DNA from: Candidatus Melainabacteria bacterium
Lineage (GTDB): Bacteria; Cyanobacteriota; Vampirovibrionia; LMEP-6097
Assembly (NCBI GenBank): GCA_018695135.1
Contig: JABHOV010000005.1
Coordinates: 1 to 35,586 of the forward strand
Direction: 5' to 3'
Length of the DNA stretch: 35,586 nt
Shown here: positions 29,637 through 35,586 of the stretch, piece after piece
Numbering within the stretch: the first letter of the stretch is position 1
Layout: each line of letters starts with the position of its first letter
Translations under genes and position numbers: made by a program
The notes under the pieces: generated by a model
Databases searched by the model: none
What the model was told of the DNA's origin: nothing
The model's input: only the letters and a program-made list of their open reading frames with translations

Positions 29637-31575
29637 AATTCTGAATCAAAACCAAAGTATCATCATAAGCTACTTCACCGAGACTATTGACGGCGCTGAG
29701 GCGCATTGTATAAATACCATTGGCAAAAGCCCTTGTCTCTAAGGCTTTGAGCAAAACACCCTTCTTCATAAAACGCTGTTGTTGTTTCAACAAAGAATCC
29801 CATTCAAGAGGGTTAGTACCTTGTCCAAGCTTGATCTCATATGAGACCAAATCAGTACCAATGATAGAACCCTTGACGCTAATTAATCCACTCAAACTTT
29901 TTAATTTAGGATACTGATACTCAGCTATCTTCAATTTCACTCGCGGCACTTTAGTGCTCGCCGTTAAGGCACTTGGCAACTGGATTAGACCTGCACCAAT
30001 ATATGTTGAGGATCTTACCGGAATAGTTTTAAGGCGCAAAAGATTTCTTACTTCATCAGCGTGCAAATTTGGGCGCCTAGCTTTAAGTATTGCAACAGCT
30101 CCAACTACAAAGGGTGTTGCCATCGATGTTCCAGCTCTAAGACGATAACCAGAGGAATTAATATCAGTAGAAAGAATATTAGCTGAGCCAAACTTAGAAC
30201 TACCTGGAGCAGCAAAATCAATATTAAAACCATGATTAGAAAAACTAGCCTTGGTTCTAGCGTTAGTCATAGCAGCAACAGTGATCACTTCCGGTATAAC
30301 AGCCGGGCTTGCAATAGTACTTGAATTAGTATTTGAAATATTGCGATTCTCATTACCTGCTGCTGCTACAACTACCATCTCTTTGGAAACAGCTCTGATG
30401 GTCTTCGCTAAAGCCTTACTATAACTGGTTCCTGTAAGAGAAAGATTACAAACATCTGCACCTTTTTGGGCAGCGTAATGCAAAGCCTGAATAAGTAAAC
30501 TCGTATGAGTCTGTCCACTATTAGAAAAAATCTTGAGAGGCATAATACGTGCCTCGGGAGCAACACCAGCTATGCCAATATTGTTACCAGACTCAGCAGC
30601 GATGATTCCAGCGACATGTGTTCCATGCCCAATCGCTTCATCCATTGGTTGATGATCATTGTCAATAAAATCAAAACCAATAGAACCTGGTAATACTTCA
30701 TGACTTTCTAGCTTTTTATTAGCATTGGTATCAAGGTCATTAAGATCCTTGCGACCATCTCGATTTCTATCAGGCACTATAGTATCGTTAACCCAAATAT
30801 TGTTCCAAAGGTCAGGATGATTATAATTCACACCTGAATCTATCACGGCAACGATCGCACCTTTGCCTCTGGTGTAGCGCCAAGCCTCACTTGTGCCAAT
30901 CTCTCCTTGACCCCATAAGGCATCATAATCAAAACGCCATTCAGAGCGAGCTTGAGCACTAGTAATATCAGCACCAAAGTCCTCAGGCTTAAAGTTTTTA
31001 AGCTTAATCAAGTAATCAGGTTCAACAAAATCGATTTGCGGATCGGCATTGAGCTTTGCCATAAGCGCCAATATTTTTGTACACTTGACTTGTTCTAATT
31101 TTCCTTGTGCTGCATCGATCCAATCTAATAACATATTGGCTTTAGGATCAATATGCATCAAATAAATATCCTCCAAACCTTCTTGTAAGCTCAGACCAAG
31201 TAATTCTTTTTTGCGCTTGTTCATTTTGCGGCTTGGAATAATTTCGCGCTTATCATGGTGCATCAAGTCTTCAATATTGAGCATTGATTTAAATGAATTC
31301 ACTTGGAAATTCTTCAAATGAGCTTGTATATGTTTCGATGCTTTTTGTCGGTGATATTGAATTGCAGATTTGTGCTTTACAGTAGTTTTGTATTTAACAA
31401 TCAAATTGCCCGTGCGAATATCCTCGCAACTAGTTGGCACCGTTGTCGCTTCTGCTTCTGCAAATGCGGCCGGTATTGAGCTAAGCAATAGCAGTACTAG
31501 CAGCATTAGATATCCTGCAAAACGACGTTTTGCTAGTGATGTCGAAACAAAAAAAGTCGGAACGGTGCATGACAT
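29635..31575 (-). CDS. Secreted subtilisin-like serine protease (peptidase S8)
   Basis: The catalytic triad is complete: Asp in AVIDSGVNYNHPDL, His in GHGTHVAGIIAAESGN, Ser in GTSMATPFVVGAVAI, with the oxyanion Asn in VVAAAGNEN. Before the catalytic domain lies about 200 residues of pro-region containing LIVKYK and IDFVEPDY-type segments; after it are about 130 residues of strand-rich C-terminal domain. The frame is open to 31713, but that extension covers two hairpins and lacks a signal-like start. From the ATG at 31575 the protein has MSCTVPTFF, then a hydrophobic stretch YLMLLVLLLLSSIPAAFA with a good cleavage site, giving about 646 residues. It is probably exported to degrade protein outside the cytoplasm. 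Confidence 0.92.
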   Translation of the reverse strand: MSCTVPTFFVSTSLAKRRFAGYLMLLVLLLLSSIPAAFAEAEATTVPTSCEDIRTGNLIVKYKTTVKHKSAIQYHRQKASKHIQAHLKNFQVNSFKSMLNIEDLMHHDKREIIPSRKMNKRKKELLGLSLQEGLEDIYLMHIDPKANMLLDWIDAAQGKLEQVKCTKILALMAKLNADPQIDFVEPDYLIKLKNFKPEDFGADITSAQARSEWRFDYDALWGQGEIGTSEAWRYTRGKGAIVAVIDSGVNYNHPDLWNNIWVNDTIVPDRNRDGRKDLNDLDTNANKKLESHEVLPGSIGFDFIDNDHQPMDEAIGHGTHVAGIIAAESGNNIGIAGVAPEARIMPLKIFSNSGQTHTSLLIQALHYAAQKGADVCNLSLTGTSYSKALAKTIRAVSKEMVVVAAAGNENRNISNTNSSTIASPAVIPEVITVAAMTNARTKASFSNHGFNIDFAAPGSSKFGSANILSTDINSSGYRLRAGTSMATPFVVGAVAILKARRPNLHADEVRNLLRLKTIPVRSSTYIGAGLIQLPSALTASTKVPRVKLKIAEYQYPKLKSLSGLISVKGSIIGTDLVSYEIKLGQGTNPLEWDSLLKQQQRFMKKGVLLKALETRAFANGIYTMRLSAVNSLGEVAYDDTLVLIQN

Positions 31576-31624
31576 GGTTGTGAATAAACGCCAAAACAAT
31601 AAACGTAAAAGTATGACCCATGTT

Positions 31625-31659
31625 GGGTCTCTTGAGACCCCCACTAGTTCCGTTAGTGG
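31625..31659. other. Two adjacent hairpins upstream of the subtilase start
   Basis: GGGTCTC/GAGACCC with a two-base loop (31625-31640) is followed at once by CCACTA/TAGTGG with a seven-base loop (31641-31659). They lie in the likely 5' leader of the subtilase mRNA and support a start downstream of 31713. Confidence 0.55.
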
Positions 31660-31785
31660 CGATAAAAGGAACTTTCGCAGAAAGTCTATTAAAGTTATGC
31701 TTTTTATTTTCATTAATACGAAACTAGGCCTATAAGAAGTCCTTAGCTAATAAAAACGGCTATTTTCTGTAAAACTAAAGCCCGT

Positions 31786-31804
31786 TATACCCCACTGGGG
31801 TATA
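31786..31804. promoter_or_regulatory. Second copy of the palindrome TATACCCCACTGGGGTATA
   Basis: This is identical to the stem of the proC terminator (11902-11920) but not followed by a clean T-run (ATTTGG). It lies between divergent genes, where a terminator is not expected. The shape (TACCCC-ACT-GGGGTA) is like operators of CsoR/RcnR-family metal or sulfur sensors, so a regulatory site is possible. Confidence 0.45.
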
Positions 31805-31810
31805 TTTGGC

Positions 31811-31925
31811 CACCCACGTCTCAACCTTGACCACTTTTCAGGATAAATTCATGCACTTTGCCTGAATTTACCGACAAATAGACTAGGCTATGATCTCAAG
31901 AAAAGTGAAAGGCTCAACGTGGGTG
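31811..31925. other. Large folded element upstream of the acyl-CoA dehydrogenase gene
   Basis: CACCCACGT and ACGTGGGTG form outer arms of 9 bp at the two ends. Inside, CACTTTTC pairs with GAAAAGTG, and a further hairpin TAAATTCA/TGAATTTA (31844-31870) lies in the middle. The outer right arm ends where the -10 box (31926) begins. This layered pairing suggests a structured RNA or a DNA-level cruciform. Confidence 0.5.
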
Positions 31926-31931
31926 TAATAT
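31926..31931 (+). promoter_or_regulatory. -10 box of the acyl-CoA dehydrogenase gene, predicts a leaderless mRNA
   Basis: TAATAT, preceded directly by TG, ends six bases before the ATG at 31938. There is no Shine-Dalgarno. Confidence 0.5.
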
Positions 31932-31937
31932 AAGCGT

Positions 31938-33086
31938 ATGGATTTCAATTTTACAGAAGATCAAAAAATGCTCCGCAAAATGTTACGAGACATTGCCGAA
32001 AAAGAACTCAAGGAACGTGCCAAAGAAATTGACAAGAGTCATCGCTTCCCTAGAGAGAATGTCGAGCTAATGGCAGCAGCCGGTTTAATGGGCATCACTG
32101 TCGATCCTAAATACGGCGGTGGCGGAATGGATTATATCTGCTACTCAATTGCAATGGAAGAACTTTCCAAAGCCTGCGCAAGCACCGGTACTATCATGTC
32201 AGCCCACTTATCACTGTGTGCAATGCCAATTCAAGATTGGGGCAATGAAGAGCAAAAAGAAAGATTGCTCAAACCACTTGCAGCAGGTAGCAAGCTTGGA
32301 GCTTTTGCACTTTCAGAACCAAGTAACGGTAGTGACGCAGCTGCAATGAATACAACTGCAACAGAAGATGGTGATAATTATATTCTCAACGGCAGCAAAG
32401 CCTGGATCACAAACGGCGCAGAAGCTGATGTCTACTTGATTCTAGCCCAAACAAACAAAGAACTCAAACACAAAGGTGTCACCGCGTTCTTAGTAGAGAA
32501 AGGCGCCGAAGGATTTAGTTTTGGTAAACCCGAAGACAAACTTGGAATAAGGGCAAGCTCTACTACTCAATTACATTTTGATAATTGCAAAGTACCAAAA
32601 GCCAACGTGCTGAGTAAAGTCGGTGACGGTTTCAAAATTGCCATGCAAACTCTTGACGGTGGACGTATCGGCATGGCGTCTCAAGCAATTGGAATTGCCC
32701 AAGCAGCTTTTGAAGACTCCATCAAATACGCCAATGTCCGTGAAGCCTTCGGACAAAAAATCTTGGACTTCCAAGCGATTCAATTTAAATTAGCTGATAT
32801 GGCGACTGATATTGATGCGGCTCGTTATTTAACTTATGCAGCGGCTCTAGCTCATGACAATGGCGAACCCTTCTCGCGCAAAGCGGCTCAGGCTAAATTA
32901 TTCGCCTCAGAAATGGCAATGAAACACACTATCCAAGCGATACAGATACATGGCGGCTACGGCTACACAACTGAATACAACGTCGAGCGTTATATGCGTG
33001 ATGCCAAAATCACTGAGATCTATGAAGGAACTTCAGAGATTCAACGTATTGTAATTGCTAAAGCGCTTGAAAAAGAGTATTTGTAA
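31938..33086 (+). CDS. Acyl-CoA dehydrogenase (short-chain/butyryl-CoA type)
   Basis: This FAD enzyme oxidises acyl-CoA to enoyl-CoA and passes electrons to electron-transfer flavoprotein. The 382 residues match the family. Landmarks are [14 protein letters not shown] (about 133-146), the flavin-contact segment [14 protein letters not shown], the [13 protein letters not shown] strand, [45 protein letters not shown], and the catalytic Glu363 in [13 protein letters not shown]. Glu at this late position is typical of short- and medium-chain enzymes. ETF and other beta-oxidation genes are not adjacent, so the true substrate is uncertain. Confidence 0.95.
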   Translation: MDFNFTEDQKMLRKMLRDIAEKELKERAKEIDKSHRFPRENVELMAAAGLMGITVDPKYGGGGMDYICYSIAMEELSKACASTGTIMSAHLSLCAMPIQDWGNEEQKERLLKPLAAGSKLGAFALSEPSNGSDAAAMNTTATEDGDNYILNGSKAWITNGAEADVYLILAQTNKELKHKGVTAFLVEKGAEGFSFGKPEDKLGIRASSTTQLHFDNCKVPKANVLSKVGDGFKIAMQTLDGGRIGMASQAIGIAQAAFEDSIKYANVREAFGQKILDFQAIQFKLADMATDIDAARYLTYAAALAHDNGEPFSRKAAQAKLFASEMAMKHTIQAIQIHGGYGYTTEYNVERYMRDAKITEIYEGTSEIQRIVIAKALEKEYL

Positions 33087-33088
33087 AA

Positions 33089-33754
33089 CTAACTAGTTTC
33101 TAACTCTGCGATCTCATCCTTTAAATCACGACTTAAAGAATCACGATCAGCAGGCAGCAGCTCGCAAATTTGCTTCAACGAATCAACTTGATACTTAAGC
33201 TCGTCACCCCAGATACAACGACCACCAACCCAAACACGAAGGTTGAAATTATCCTTCAATACAGACAGAACTTCATCACCAGCGGCATCAAAGAGCTTTA
33301 CAATACCACAATCATCTTCAAACAAAAATTCTTTTTCAGAATCACGTGAATATATTTTTGCCGAGCCCTCAAGAAGAGATTTTATTGGAGAAGTAATTTG
33401 GTATTTAGCTTTAGTATCCTGCTCCGGTACTATTTTCATTTGCCTACCATCTACAAATTCAACTAGCCCATAGGTAGAATCATCATCATTTAGAACAGAC
33501 ACTTTGTTCAATAAAACTCTATTTCTATTAGCAAGTCTTAAATCAGGGAGATTGAGTTGAGACTTCCACTTTGGCACTGGGGCAACATGTAACTTATTCA
33601 AATTAACTCTAATCTCTATTGAAGAAGCTAATGGTAAACGACTCTCTGTTTTTATACTCTTGTTACGTAAGCTAAGCTGTTTAGCTATAGCAAACTCAAG
33701 AGAATCAATAAACGATCTTCCATCAGAGGCTGCTAAATCAGGGGCGAAATCCAC
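33089..33754 (-). CDS. Hypothetical protein, paralogue of the next gene (221 residues)
   Basis: The product is unrecognised. It is clearly related to the neighbouring 33853-34521 gene: shared ANRNRVLLNKVSV, IKSLLEGSAKIYSRDS, EFLFEDDCGIVKLFDAAGDEVLSV and a final LLPADRDSL. It is soluble, with mixed strands and helices. The start is a GTG; a perfect-spaced TATACT (33761-33766) six bases upstream and the lack of a Shine-Dalgarno indicate a leaderless mRNA. It is transcribed separately from its paralogue. Confidence 0.75.
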   Translation of the reverse strand: MDFAPDLAASDGRSFIDSLEFAIAKQLSLRNKSIKTESRLPLASSIEIRVNLNKLHVAPVPKWKSQLNLPDLRLANRNRVLLNKVSVLNDDDSTYGLVEFVDGRQMKIVPEQDTKAKYQITSPIKSLLEGSAKIYSRDSEKEFLFEDDCGIVKLFDAAGDEVLSVLKDNFNLRVWVGGRCIWGDELKYQVDSLKQICELLPADRDSLSRDLKDEIAELETS

Positions 33755-33760
33755 CTCACT

Positions 33761-33766
33761 AGTATA
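33761..33766 (-). promoter_or_regulatory. -10 box for the 221-residue paralogue, predicts a leaderless GTG start
   Basis: TATACT on the minus strand ends six bases before the GTG at 33752-33754. Confidence 0.5.
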
Positions 33767-33852
33767 TCAAGATAAACAAATTCATGCTGCAGAACTTACC
33801 TATGGATAGCTTCCACCTGATATGAGTTTAAGGGCACGCTGAAAAACAAACT

Positions 33853-34521
33853 CTAAAATCTTCGATCTAAGATTGATCGCAAATCCAGCTTTAAAGGATG
33901 TGAAGCTGGTAACAAATCGTCAATCTTGCTAAAAAAATTTGCATAAGTATTATAATCCTGCTGATCAATAAAACAATCCTTAGCATCGTTAACAATCAAG
34001 CCCTTCATTATTAGCCTCTTGACACTAAAAAGCTTCATGCCCTCTGAACTATAAAGCTGAACAGCGGCATATTTATCTTCAAACAATAGTTCATCACAAG
34101 AATCTTTCAACCATAGTTTCGCTGAACCATCCAATAGAGACCGTAAGATCTCCTTAATCTGAAATTCAGCGGCACACGGATGATCTGTAACAAATTTGAT
34201 TGATCTACCATTTTTCAAGTGCAAGCTAGTGTAAACTCGATCCACATCACTTGCAACAGTTACACTATCTATTAAGGCTCTATTTCTATTTGCAACTATT
34301 CGATCAAGAAGTCCTTTCTTCTTTTCACGTTTCTTTTTAGTTTCAGCTACAGTATGAATCTCTTCAAGATTAGCTCTTATTACCCAAGCTGGGAAAAATG
34401 GCATGCGCTTACGAGTTTCAATCTCATAGTCATGTGATTTTGCTTGCCTCTTGCTAGCCGCTGCTACAAAAGATACAAAAGTATCTCCAGTTGATTTGCT
34501 TAAATCATTTGCTGGGAACAT
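33853..34521 (-). CDS. Hypothetical protein, paralogue of the previous gene (222 residues)
   Basis: This is the second member of the pair, with ANRNRALIDSVTV, LRSLLDGSAKLWLKDSCDELLFEDKYAAVQLYSSEG and LLPASHPLKLDL in the same order as its neighbour. It has a more basic N-terminal half (KKKREKKKGLLDRIV). The frame opens at TTG 34542, but an extended -10 (TGATAAAAT, 34529-34537) lies seven bases before the ATG at 34519-34521, so MFPANDLSK is the likely start. A local duplication followed by divergence explains the pair. Function is unknown. Confidence 0.72.
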   Translation of the reverse strand: MFPANDLSKSTGDTFVSFVAAASKRQAKSHDYEIETRKRMPFFPAWVIRANLEEIHTVAETKKKREKKKGLLDRIVANRNRALIDSVTVASDVDRVYTSLHLKNGRSIKFVTDHPCAAEFQIKEILRSLLDGSAKLWLKDSCDELLFEDKYAAVQLYSSEGMKLFSVKRLIMKGLIVNDAKDCFIDQQDYNTYANFFSKIDDLLPASHPLKLDLRSILDRRF

Positions 34522-34528
34522 TAGACTC

Positions 34529-34537
34529 ATTTTATCA
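34529..34537 (-). promoter_or_regulatory. Extended -10 for the second paralogue
   Basis: TGATAAAAT on the minus strand (TGn plus a hexamer one base off TATAAT), seven bases ahead of the ATG at 34521. Confidence 0.45.
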
Positions 34538-34593
34538 AACAAGTTTGATCTATGTCAGACTAGCTAAGTGAAGCCAAGTGCGAATGAAGCTCC

Positions 34594-34614
34594 CCGATGC
34601 AGAGCATAGGGGTA
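34594..34614. other. Small hairpin in the 230-base gap between hypothetical genes
   Basis: CCCC-ATGC and GCAT-GGGG pair with one mismatch. CCCGATGC recurs near 34673-34680. Nothing gene-like is seen between 34543 and 34691. Confidence 0.35.
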
Positions 34615-34691
34615 TCTACATTTAATCGGGCGCCTGCTGAAATTCCAAATTTCCACCAAAAAGTTCCAAGCACCCGATGCTATTTTTGCTA

Positions 34692-34780
34692 TTATTTAAT
34701 CACCTCTATGGGTCCAAACCAGTAAATCTTTAGATACGCAGCATAGCTGCGGGGAATTGGACCCAAAGGTGATTAAATAA
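34692..34780. terminator. Long inverted repeat at the 3' end of the exported hypothetical gene
   Basis: TTATTTAATCACCT with GGGTCCAA (34692-34717) pairs with 34757-34780 with only a two-base length difference in the middle. Its loop holds a second hairpin CGCAGC/GCTGCG (34738-34752). The stop codon of the 34773 gene lies in the right arm, so it probably ends that transcript. Confidence 0.7.
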
Positions 34781-35405
34781 CTAAAGCAATACCTTTAACT
34801 TGATCATCATCGTCAGTAGACATAAACACAACTTCACTACCTGTCTCAAGATCTAATTTCTTAGATTTAAGCACTAGCTGAGGTAGCGGGAATAAAACAC
34901 CACTAAGAAAGCCTTTTCCACCTTCTATAAAAGCACTCTCGTCAGCATCTTTTTCGTGGATATTATAACCAGCATTCCAAAGTCCCAAACCGCCTCTAGC
35001 AACTGGCAAACCAACTGTAATAAAATCAATTGTGATTCCAAGTACAAGACCTGCTGTTCCTACAACACTATTACCAACTGCTCTCTTGCCACCAAATCTT
35101 TTGGTTCTGATTTTAAGTTGGCGATTAAGATCACGCTTGGTGCCATTTGGAAAAACTGCTTCTGTGATATTGGCTTTAATATATTCTGAACGCATCAATC
35201 TTCTGTTTGGTTTGTGTTCTGTAATTGTTGAATACAAAACTGTTGAAGCCGGGAAATTGTCATTGGTTTCAGTAACCTTGAGACTTAATTTCTTGCCATC
35301 ATAATTTAAAACTTGGAGCTTGAGTCTTGAATTAAAATCTGCTGCTGAAACAACCGATCCTATCAGCGAACTAAGCAAAACTAAAACTGTAAATATTTTT
35401 CTCAT
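34773..35405 (-). CDS. Exported hypothetical protein, 210 residues
   Basis: The N-terminus is a clear signal peptide (MRKIFTVLVLLSSLIGSVVSA, cut before ADF). The first half is strand-rich and polar with a basic stretch (NRQLKIRTKRFGGKR). A Gly/Val-rich hydrophobic part follows (NSVVGTAGLVLGITIDFITVGLPVARGGLGLW), then a strand-like end with DDDDQ. The hydrophobic part could sit in or on a membrane. No family was recognised. Confidence 0.72.
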   Translation of the reverse strand: MRKIFTVLVLLSSLIGSVVSAADFNSRLKLQVLNYDGKKLSLKVTETNDNFPASTVLYSTITEHKPNRRLMRSEYIKANITEAVFPNGTKRDLNRQLKIRTKRFGGKRAVGNSVVGTAGLVLGITIDFITVGLPVARGGLGLWNAGYNIHEKDADESAFIEGGKGFLSGVLFPLPQLVLKSKKLDLETGSEVVFMSTDDDDQVKGIALVI

Positions 35406-35478
35406 CTATCGTCTTATGCCCGCCAAACGGGTCCGCATCTCCGAGCTTCGCATTCCCCAGATAAGATCCGACCCGCTG

Positions 35479-35586
35479 CGTGACATGCGCCACTTTTCAG
35501 ATAAGTCGACGCATTAACTTAGAATGTGCACTGGGCTGGGCAATCACATTCAGCGTCGACTTATCTGAAAAGTGGCGCATGTCACG
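35479..35586. repeat. 34-bp perfect inverted repeat at the window edge
   Basis: 35479-35512 is exactly complementary to 35553-35586, with a 40-base loop that contains a further GAATGTG/CACATTC stem. The right arm runs to the last base, so the true length may be greater. It lies upstream of the exported hypothetical gene. A smaller CGGGTC/GACCCG pair (35428-35475) stands just before it. Confidence 0.9.

Noticed and set aside
31576-31713. N-terminal extension of the subtilase to 31713
   Set aside because: The extension covers two adjacent hairpins and puts an odd sequence before a good signal peptide. The start at 31575 is more sensible.
1-35586. tRNA or rRNA genes
   Set aside because: No cloverleaf with a T-arm motif and no rRNA-like stretch was noticed in the spacers; a short tRNA could still be missed by eye.

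Overview
The window is a stretch of a gene-dense, AT-rich bacterial chromosome. It carries mostly housekeeping genes plus several proteins I do not recognise. A P-ring assembly chaperone (FlgA) implies a flagellum crossing an outer membrane, so the cell is probably a diderm. Rod protein FlgG, export gate FlhA, a pseudopilin and a Cyanobacteria-like heptamer tandem repeat fit a non-photosynthetic relative of Cyanobacteria (Melainabacteria/Vampirovibrionota). This placement is an inference from general character; no rRNA is present to test it.

Layout. 1-1423: 3' end of flgG, an inverted cluster of octamer repeats, and flgA. 1425-6056: an unknown gene, ychF, a YgjP/SprT-like metalloprotease, then aroG and ispH on the minus strand, separated by a 61-bp direct repeat. 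6057-10264: a 2-Cys peroxiredoxin with a long structured leader, a two-gene unknown operon, and superoxide dismutase. 10328-11901: a 14-codon ORF, a MNT/HEPN toxin-antitoxin-like pair and proC, the last three overlapping. 12026-17440: a 1804-codon gene that looks like an SF2 helicase with eroded catalytic motifs joined to six or more divergent copies of a ~125-residue helical repeat. 17530-21373: flhA, secF without secD, and a ribbon-helix-helix protein. 21587-26112: coaE, a pseudopilin, an oligopeptide-binding lipoprotein, a LysM membrane protein and an unknown membrane protein. 26334-29529: speD, a divergent trpD-family gene, a secreted coiled-coil protein, a small membrane protein and ung. 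29635-35405: a secreted subtilase, an acyl-CoA dehydrogenase, two paralogous unknown genes and an exported unknown protein. The window ends in a 34-bp perfect inverted repeat.

Three patterns cut across the genes. First, about ten genes have a -10 hexamer 5-7 bases before the start codon and no Shine-Dalgarno, which predicts leaderless mRNAs. The exceptions with strong Shine-Dalgarno sites are the likely abundant proteins (peroxiredoxin, SOD, SpeD) and a few others. This pattern also moves several start codons inward. Second, intergenic spaces hold unusually long, often perfect inverted repeats (15-34 bp arms) of unrelated sequence, at both convergent and divergent junctions. Third, a REP-like palindrome (TCATTGCGAG...GGCAATCC) occurs three times, once inside the trpD-family reading frame without breaking it.

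The most unusual items are the pseudo-helicase/repeat giant protein, the TrpD homologue that has lost its anthranilate-binding histidines, and the recurring structured intergenic elements.
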